This document shows positions 13,089 to 14,831 of a DNA stretch of 14,831 bases, one piece after another (position 1 is the stretch's first letter; every line of letters starts with the position of its first letter). The stretch spans positions 1 to 14,831 of the forward strand of contig JAJRAL010000224.1 of NCBI GenBank assembly GCA_028679935.1, written 5' to 3'. The notes beneath the pieces are model-generated. The model saw only the letters and a program-made list of their open reading frames with translations. It searched no databases and had not been told where the DNA came from. This DNA comes from Methanomassiliicoccales archaeon (GTDB lineage Archaea; Thermoplasmatota; Thermoplasmata; Methanomassiliicoccales; UBA472). Position numbers and translations under genes: made by a program.

Positions 13089-13122
13089 GTTTGAATATCG
13101 CAGACCGAATTCGAATTCAAAC
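13089..13122. promoter_or_regulatory. promoter region with inverted repeat before the SPFH-like gene
   Basis: GTTTGAAT (13089-13096) and its exact reverse complement ATTCAAAC (13115-13122) are separated by 18 nt in the 137-nt gap before the gene at 13176. The stretch TTTGAATAT and the GAATTCGAATTC patch are the only AT-rich candidates for a TATA element here. A regulator binding the repeat would cover the promoter. Confidence 0.35.
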
Positions 13123-13175
13123 CGAGCCAGCCGCCCGGTCGTCCGGAAGCGGTTGGTACCTCAGGGGGAGAGACA

Positions 13176-13517
13176 GTGGACGCACTAACGATAGGGCTGA
13201 TAGTGATCTTGGTACTGGCCGTGCTCGTGTTCCTAGCGAGCGGGCTGAAGCTGATTGGCGACTACGAGGTTGGAATCCTCTACAAGAAGATGTTCGGGAA
13301 GAAGATGCCCCAGGGGCAGGGCGTCGCCCGGAACGGAGAGGTCGGCGTGAACGGCGTCAAGATCACCCCGGACATCCTGATCTCCGCCGCTTCGGGCGAC
13401 CAGGCCGCGACCTCTCTCCTCTTGACCTGGCTCGCTCAGGCGGTAGCGAAGGGAGTGATCGGGAGCGGCCCGAAGAAGGCGGACGAGGGTTCTTTGACGG
13501 CCACCCAGGAGAAGTGA
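13176..13517 (+). CDS. small membrane protein resembling the N-terminal leader of flotillin/SPFH proteins
   Basis: This 113-residue protein starts at GTG 13176, five nt after the Shine-Dalgarno run GGGGGAG. One membrane helix (residues 5-24) is followed by LIGDYEVGILYKKMFGKKMP (26-45) and QGQGVARNGEVGVNG (46-60). This resembles the segment that precedes the SPFH/band 7 domain in a flotillin-like subgroup. The SPFH domain itself is absent. The remaining 50 residues (ITPDILISAASGDQAATSLL onward) are helical, Ala/Gly-rich, and end in a polar tail. I see no downstream frame that would restore an SPFH domain, so this looks like a genuine short protein rather than a frameshift. The next gene starts 6 nt after its stop, so the two probably form an operon. 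A scaffold or membrane-microdomain role is speculative. Confidence 0.65.
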   Translation: MDALTIGLIVILVLAVLVFLASGLKLIGDYEVGILYKKMFGKKMPQGQGVARNGEVGVNGVKITPDILISAASGDQAATSLLLTWLAQAVAKGVIGSGPKKADEGSLTATQEK

Positions 13518-13523
13518 GCGACC

Positions 13524-14066
13524 TTGGCCAAGGCGGAATATGGAACGCACGTTGGCGTCATTGGGCCAGCGAAGGGCAGGGAGGCGATGAAGTATCTTGT
13601 CGCTGGAAGTTTTGCGCTCACAGTCATCCTGCCCGTGTTCCTCTTTCTCGTCTACAACAGTCTCGACCTGATTGCCATCGCTGTGTACGGCGTTCCGATT
13701 GCGCTCTTCGTTGGCGTCCTCTTCTCCTCGATCCTGCTCAACAATGTGTTCAGCAGAACCATCGCGCCCATCGAGGTGTACTCGAACGGCCTCTACACAC
13801 CTCTTGAGAAGCCACTCAGGCTAAGGAGGAGGGTCTTCGTTCCTTCCTCCGACCTCAAGGCGGTTGTGCTGGGCAGGTCATTCTACCAGACGCAGACGCC
13901 CAACGCGCCCGGCTCGAACTACTCCTATCTGGCATTGATATTCAGGGACGGAAGGGAGGAGAAGGTCGCCACCAGGGACACGGAGATCCTGGTGCAGGGA
14001 GCGTTGCTCATCAGTCGGACCTACGGGATTGAGCTGAAGCAGCCTGCGCACAAGGTGCTGGTCTAG
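13524..14066 (+). CDS. two-helix membrane protein with possible PH-like domain
   Basis: This 180-residue protein has a likely start at TTG 13524. ATG 13587 (residue 22), preceded by AGGGAGG, is a fair alternative that would remove a short polar N-terminus. Two hydrophobic helices (about 24-44 and 47-72) form a hairpin. A soluble domain follows (80-175) with alternating strands: APIEVYSNGLYTPLEK, RRRVFVPSSDLKAVVLG, SYLALIFRDGREEKVATRD, and a final helix ILVQGALLISRTYGIEL. Strand order and the terminal helix look like bacterial PH (bPH) domains found on similar two-helix membrane proteins. This is an inference from pattern, not a firm match. It follows the SPFH-leader protein by 6 nt, so the two may act together at the membrane. 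Confidence 0.65.
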   Translation: MAKAEYGTHVGVIGPAKGREAMKYLVAGSFALTVILPVFLFLVYNSLDLIAIAVYGVPIALFVGVLFSSILLNNVFSRTIAPIEVYSNGLYTPLEKPLRLRRRVFVPSSDLKAVVLGRSFYQTQTPNAPGSNYSYLALIFRDGREEKVATRDTEILVQGALLISRTYGIELKQPAHKVLV

Positions 14067-14093
14067 GAAGCAACACTGCCGATCGAGGTGGCT

Positions 14094-14108
14094 GCCGGGA
14101 TTCCCGGC
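14094..14108. terminator. GC-rich hairpin between convergent genes
   Basis: GCCGGG (14094-14099) and CCCGGC (14103-14108) form a perfect 6-bp stem with an ATT loop. It lies in the 41-nt gap between two convergent genes and touches the stop codon of the surface protein. No T-rich tract follows on either strand, so a terminator role is weakly supported. Confidence 0.3.
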
Positions 14109-14831
14109 TACCTTCTCCTGCGAAAGAGGACCAGAGCGCCCGCGACTCCGGCCACGATGACGACGACCACAACGACCGCGACAGGTGTCATGTCGGTCCC
14201 CGTTTCCTTCGCCGCGGTGTAGATCAATGCCTGTACGGTTCCACCAGTGTAAGTGTACATCTGCATCCATACCACGATGGCGTTGCCATTCCTGTCCGTA
14301 GCGATTTCGGGGATAACCGAGAAGTTGCCTTGATCCACCGAGATTCGAGTCGCCGCACCCCAAGAACCGGCGGAGTAACGAGCGGCATCGATACTGTAGT
14401 CGGGGTAATCCTGGCTCCAGATGACGAAGGCATCGCCGTTCTCGCACATCGCGACCTGAGGTGTCGACGAGCCCCCGCCCGAGTAGTTCCCCAGGCGCAC
14501 CTCAGGGCCCCAATCTCCATCCGAGAATCGGCAGGCGCAGACGCCTAGATACATGTCCTGCCAGACCACAATCGCGTTACCGTTTCCATCCATCGCGACC
14601 TGCGACGTGTACGGTTCCCAGATTGCGCTGTCGTCGCCGATTGGCGCAGGCCCTGACCATCCTTCTGAGGAATGGCGATTTGAATTGAGTTGGAAGTAGC
14701 CTTGGCCGATCGGCAGGGAAACATGGTTGACCCAGATTGCCACGCTGGTTCCGCTATCGTCGATGGCGACCTTCGGGAAGATGCCGTAGAAGTTGCCCGT
14801 GTCAATGCCTATCGGCGTCGCTAGTCCCCAG
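14108..14831 (-). CDS. repetitive surface protein with C-terminal membrane anchor (5' end beyond window)
   Basis: The reverse strand is open from the window edge to a TAG at 14110-14108, showing 240 residues with no N-terminus. Four imperfect repeats of about 50 residues each start with Trp and contain a core of the type QVAMDGNGNAIVVW or EIATDRNGNAIVVW. These look like beta-propeller or beta-solenoid blades of an extracellular protein. The C-terminus is a Thr-Pro, a Val/Ala-rich helix of about 22 residues, and RRRR. This is a typical stop-transfer anchor with a short positive cytosolic tail, so the repeats would face outside. A cell-envelope role such as adhesion or surface-layer function is inferred. 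No catalytic motif is visible. An internal GTG at 14743 is not a real start, because the repeat pattern continues upstream of it. Confidence 0.8.
   Translation of the reverse strand, partial: WGLATPIGIDTGNFYGIFPKVAIDDSGTSVAIWVNHVSLPIGQGYFQLNSNRHSSEGWSGPAPIGDDSAIWEPYTSQVAMDGNGNAIVVWQDMYLGVCACRFSDGDWGPEVRLGNYSGGGSSTPQVAMCENGDAFVIWSQDYPDYSIDAARYSAGSWGAATRISVDQGNFSVIPEIATDRNGNAIVVWMQMYTYTGGTVQALIYTAAKETGTDMTPVAVVVVVVIVAGVAGALVLFRRRR
14204..14830 (-). repeat. four tandem protein repeats of about 50 residues
   Basis: On the reverse strand, repeat units begin at Trp codons near 14830, 14659, 14512 and 14362, giving periods of 57, 49 and 50 residues. Shared positions are W-G at the start, a central Val/Ile-Ala-x-Asp/Glu, Gly-Asn/Asp-Ala and a closing Ile/Val-Trp. 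The repeats are diverged at the DNA level. Confidence 0.65.

Overview
The window is GC-rich archaeal chromosome, most likely euryarchaeal and plausibly from the Thermoplasmatota. That lineage call is an inference from gene content. The archaeal markers are a free-standing GMP synthase glutaminase subunit, an archaeal-type riboflavin-pathway reductase, a PAC2/PbaA-type proteasome chaperone ending in an HbYX tail, a Mut7-C RNase-domain protein with a zinc ribbon, an RNA 3'-phosphate cyclase and a DUF131 membrane protein. Five genes have a TATA-like box whose 3' edge lies 25-27 nt before the start codon. This indicates mostly leaderless transcripts.

Left part (1-4.4 kb): the N-terminal part of a HAD-type hydrolase (minus strand, cut by the window edge) is divergent from guaAA (423-998) and an overlapping 74-residue unknown gene. 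These converge on a minus-strand pair made of a radical SAM protein and a DUF131 membrane protein. A divergent intergenic region of about 250 bp, with an inverted repeat around a TATA box, leads into a 310-residue conserved-looking protein of unknown function with a TTG start.

Middle part (4.36-10.14 kb): a minus-strand pair, the pyrimidine reductase of riboflavin synthesis followed by the Mut7-C protein, is joined by an ATGA stop/start overlap. The PAC2 chaperone is divergent from it. Next comes a second minus-strand pair joined by an ATGA overlap, a P2-type cation ATPase (907 residues, GTG start) followed by rtcA. Three convergent gene pairs in the window overlap at their 3' ends.

Right part (10.14-14.83 kb): a CPA2-type cation/proton antiporter is divergent from the ATPase. 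It is preceded by a leader of about 190 nt that can fold into several perfect-stem hairpins, the last of which could mask the Shine-Dalgarno sequence. In a region of otherwise leaderless genes this is the best candidate for an undescribed cis-regulatory RNA. It is followed by a DUF1638 protein, then by a small membrane protein resembling only the N-terminal leader of flotillin/SPFH proteins, paired with a two-helix membrane protein carrying a possible PH-like domain. The window ends inside a repetitive surface protein anchored by a C-terminal membrane helix.

I see no tRNA, rRNA, CRISPR array, insertion sequence or phage gene. The themes are housekeeping metabolism, proteostasis and RNA repair, and ion transport at the membrane.
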